Source of the DNA: Pyxicephalus adspersus
Lineage: Eukaryota; Chordata; Amphibia; Anura; Pyxicephalidae
Direction of reading: 5' to 3'
Length of the DNA stretch: 64,000 nucleotides
Assembly: GCF_032062135.1 (NCBI RefSeq)
Contig: NC_092862.1
Span: 45,483,907 to 45,547,906 of the forward strand
The stretch's first letter is position 1; each line of letters begins with the position of its first letter. A program made the translations under genes and the position numbers. Shown in pieces: positions 60,986 through 64,000 of this stretch. The notes below the pieces were generated by a model, which searched no databases, was not told the DNA's origin, and saw only the letters and a list, made by a program, of their open reading frames with translations.

Positions 60986-61680
60986 GTTATCCTTATTGCT
61001 CTGAACTGGCCTAGATTAATGTGGTACCATGACCTGGTAGGGTTCCTAGCAGACATTTTGTGAGTTCTGCTAGATTGTCAAGGTATTCTGTCTTAAGGGT
61101 CAGTTTTCCACCCTGCTTCAAATCACTGTCTATAGCAGCATGGCTGGTAAAGCCTATCTTCTGAAAGATGTGTGCAGATTAGAATATGTAATTCCTATGA
61201 TGCTCCAGTCTATGTGTTTCAACCCCAAGAGTCTTTATGTGGTACATATTCTACACTTACAACTAGGTCTGGATAAGAGGTTGGGTTTCTGTGTTACTTA
61301 AGGCCACATTTTTAAATTTGCTGTCTTATGCTGTATTATTGTCAGATACCATTGGTATCCTATTATGTGTGGCTTATCTGGTGAATCAGGTTCCTCCTGC
61401 AGTTTAGAAATTGTCTTTTTATAAGCAATATTTTTTTTTCATCTTTCATATGAGCTCAGCAGGGTGCTACAGCTTCTCATTCTACCATTTCCAAGTGTCT
61501 TAGTTTTGTGTCCAAGTTTATTGTTTTATTGATAGGGTTCCTTCCTTTCCTAATATAGATCCTTAATTGTCTCATGGGCTTTCTAGAATCAGGGGACAGT
61601 TTCCCAGATTTTAAAAACTTCCATCTGGTCTTCTGTTCACACATTCTTTAAGGTGTACCAGGTATTTGCTGCAGCCTGGT
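60986..61680 (+). pseudogene. DIRS-type (tyrosine-recombinase) retrotransposon relic
   Basis: Two separated plus-strand blocks match the polyprotein end of DIRS-1-like retroelements, which integrate with a tyrosine recombinase instead of an integrase. The first, at 60986-61060, is open for 25 codons with VILIALNWPRLMWYHDLVGF, which fits the region joining RNase H to the recombinase. The second, at 61626-61676, reads WSSVHTFFKVYQVFAAA, similar to the C-terminal part of the recombinase. Between them GTCTTAAGGGTCAG resembles the start of the recombinase DNA-binding helix region, but many stops and shifts intervene. Order, orientation and spacing agree with the family. The catalytic Arg and His boxes and Tyr are not clearly readable. 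The assignment is by eye, and no inverted terminal repeats or circular-junction sequences were found. Confidence 0.5.
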
Positions 61681-61945
61681 TTTGGTCACAATGTCTTTCA
61701 GGTATCTCTGTTAGCTTCTTGTAGTTTCCAGAAAATTTTGATGGGCCAGTTAGGATGCATTTGCTGTGTTGCCCTTTTTTAAACATTCCTGACTTTCTGT
61801 GCCTCTCAAGGAATGAGAAGGGTAGAATAAGATCATTTAGTAACCCTTCATTCATTAGTAAATCAACTCTAATGTGATCCATGCCAAGTAAGAAATTACA
61901 ACTAACAGCAGAAAATAAAATTTTGCATACGGGTGCATTCTGTCC

Positions 61946-62025
61946 CTGAAAGACAGGAGCTAGAAATGACTTGAAATCAAAGAGGAAATCAAGGAGTTTT
62001 ACTGTATGTCAACCAACATCCTAAA
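61946..62025 (+). repeat. 80-bp direct repeat, copy B
   Basis: It matches 58969-59048 with four substitutions. The two copies bracket a hAT MITE and the DIRS relic. Confidence 0.9.
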
Positions 62026-62748
62026 TACCAAAGTGAGCAAAGAGAACACATCCCAACACATGTATAGAGGATCAAATAATCATAAAAAAATTAGTGTAAG
62101 TGTAATGATTGATATTGTGACCTTTTGTTATTGTGACAGCACCAAAAATAGATCACTGATAGCACTACTAACACCTAAAAGTTGACATCTCATAGAAGCT
62201 GTTGAACTATATAAGGGACAGGATTTGATTTTACACACTATATTTGCACCTTACTGTTTTTGCTCGAATTATTTATATTAGGAAAATTCTCCTCCTACCT
62301 TAAAAGTATTCTAATTCATATTTTTATGTGTCTTTAAATGAATCATCACACTAAGAGCTAATAATTTTGTTTTGTAAATTGACGTCTGGCTTATCCAGAA
62401 CAGCCATTAATCTGTAGTAAAACCTTTTTTTATCCTAAAAGCAAATGGAAATTTATTTACTTAAAGAGTAGACAATGTTCTCAAAAAATTAATAGATGCA
62501 GCTTTAGTAGCTTTAAATACTAAGTCAAAAATATGTAAAATAAAAAAAAAAATATGATTAATCCTAAATTGATTGCATATGACTGGATAATTAGGATGAG
62601 TAACATTAGCCTACTCACTAAACTATGTGAACTTTCATTTTGAGGAATTACCGGTCTGTGCTGCTTTGGTTAACATTTACTTTGCAAAGTGAAATTTCTC
62701 TACTCTATGGGGTTAATTTGCTTCAAGTGAACCTGTCATTGAGATATT
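62026..62748. other. non-coding stretch, nothing recognised
   Basis: AT-rich; no exon recognised. Confidence 0.4.
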
Positions 62749-62925
62749 GGGCCTGATGTATTAAATCTCTCTAGGATTGGAAAAGATAAACTATAATGGC
62801 AGACTCTGGCTGATCCATCAAACCTGAAATGGATTTCTAAATAGTCATTTGCTATAAGTTGGCAAATGTTTTCAATCCTGAACCAGATCCATTTCAGGTT
62901 TGCTGGATCACCCAGGTTCATTATG
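62749..62925. mobile_element. fold-back MITE, copy 7 (right end lost)
   Basis: The left arm (GGGCCTGATGTATTAAATCT), centre (AAGTTGGCAAATGTTTTCAA) and inner right arm (CATTTCAGGTTTGCTGGATC, ACCCAGGTTCAT) are present. The outer right arm is replaced by unrelated sequence. Confidence 0.75.
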
Positions 62926-64000
62926 TAAGCTGCCATTTCTGACCAGGTTTTGAAAAAACTACTTGCATTGTTGGTGTTCCTATCCCCTGTCTTTAATTAT
63001 TTTTAAAGTATTGACAGGATAGTATGCAGCTCAGTTGTTCAGCTAATTGTGGCAAAACTTGTGCCGCAGTTATCTGCACACTAAAATAAAAATATCTTTT
63101 TTACATCTGGGCAATAGGCATTCATTAGAATGAGTTAACTAATAGCAGTTTTTAGATAGTGGATTGCAGTGTGGTGGGCTATGTATGCCTGTGTACCTCC
63201 CAGTGTTCACAGTTCAGAGACTCAATAGTCCTCTTTAGGGCTATCTTTTTGTGGGTAACAGCAACAACTATAATTGATATTTAGCTGCTGGCCTTTTTCT
63301 AATATCTGTGGACATTGTGCAATATAATATGCTGTAATATTTTTATTAGGATAGAACCTGCCTCACATGCTGTCCACCCACTGTGTAACACAGTGTATTT
63401 GTGGCTATTTTTTTAGATGAACTCTAACAGTTACTTAAGGTAAAACCTTTCTTGCTTTTAGCTCCTAAATGACCCAAGAAACTACATGGAGCTTCTGAAC
63501 AAACGCTTGTAAAAGCCTAAAGCCTCCAAAAGCGTGCACAAAAAAAAAACAAACAAAAAAAAATTTGTTTTCATTTAAACTATTTTTTTACAAGGTTTAG
63601 AAGTGTTTGTATGTTGAAAAAAAGGTTACAAAAGCCTGATAAAGCAAAGGTCTGAACAAGCCGTAAATACAGCTTGATAAATAAAAATAAAAAAAAATCA
63701 GGTGTTGCAGCCAATACTACCTAAAAAGTTTTAAGAAATGAATCACATTGGGGTACTGCTGCTGTATTCAAACCAAGAAAAATTTTAAAGGTAAAAAGTT
63801 AAAGTTAAAAAGCCAATTTTAACATATTACATATACAGTGCTGTTGATGTTCTTGGTGAAAATCCTACTCTTCTAACGCATCATATATCATCCCTACTCT
63901 CTATATTTACAAAGCAAGCTTACATTTGCTATCAAAAGCTCTCTTTGTTATTAATTAATGTTAAGTTTCTTTCCTGTTGTGTCTGTATCGCAATTACAGT
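62926..64000. other. non-coding stretch to window edge
   Basis: AT-rich with A-runs near 63.54 and 63.69 kb. No exon, promoter or repeat is recognised. Confidence 0.4.

Noticed and set aside
3683..64000. Search for a neighbouring host gene upstream of YES1 (such as ADCYAP1, its upstream neighbour in mammals as I recall)
   Set aside because: No exon of any recognisable second host gene is present on either strand.

Overview
The window is vertebrate nuclear DNA, most likely from a frog. It is AT-rich and intron- or intergenic-like. It has only one recognisable host coding exon and is full of DNA-transposon debris (Tc1, hAT, piggyBac and other TTAA-type MITEs, fold-back MITEs, tRNA-type SINEs) of a kind typical of anuran genomes. 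The frog assignment is an inference from the repeat families and from the divergence of the one gene. A 759-base run of N at 5052-5810 marks an assembly gap.

The only real gene seen is the first coding exon of the Src-family tyrosine kinase YES1, on the minus strand at 3425-3682. It has a clean splice acceptor five bases before the ATG and a clean donor. The gene reads leftward: 1-3424 is part of the next intron, and the SH3, SH2 and kinase exons lie beyond the left edge. Everything to the right (3683-64000) is upstream of this exon, so it is the first intron (the 5' non-coding exon was not found) and/or intergenic DNA upstream of YES1. No second host gene was recognised in these 60 kb.

Repeats by region. 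1-13 kb: a Tc1 3' end at the left edge, a second Tc1 copy cut by the gap, two TTAA-type MITEs, two copies of a hAT-like repeat (the second just past 13 kb) and a tRNA-derived SINE. 17-22 kb: a small hAT MITE with an 8-bp target duplication, a shared-tail repeat, and a fold-back MITE abutting a CGAACGAT-rich MITE. 29-38 kb: a second copy of the small hAT MITE, an L1-type endonuclease fragment, two old degenerate tandem arrays, a second SINE and a longer dispersed repeat. 39-49 kb: a cluster of fold-back MITEs, a 524-bp hAT-like element, a TA-flanked mariner-type MITE, a Ty1/copia-type gag relic, and a Tc1 transposase pseudogene split by a piggyBac-type MITE. 50-64 kb: another TTAA MITE, a palindromic MITE with an exact 9-bp target duplication, a hAT MITE with an exact 8-bp target duplication, a decayed DIRS-type (tyrosine-recombinase) retroelement, and an 80-bp direct duplication.

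No operon, CRISPR array, tRNA or rRNA gene, or intact transposase was found. The most notable points are the two rare retroelement relics (copia-type gag and DIRS-type), the nested Tc1/piggyBac insertion that gives a relative order of events, and several MITEs with target duplications that can be read directly. I did not find a convincing undescribed biological system.
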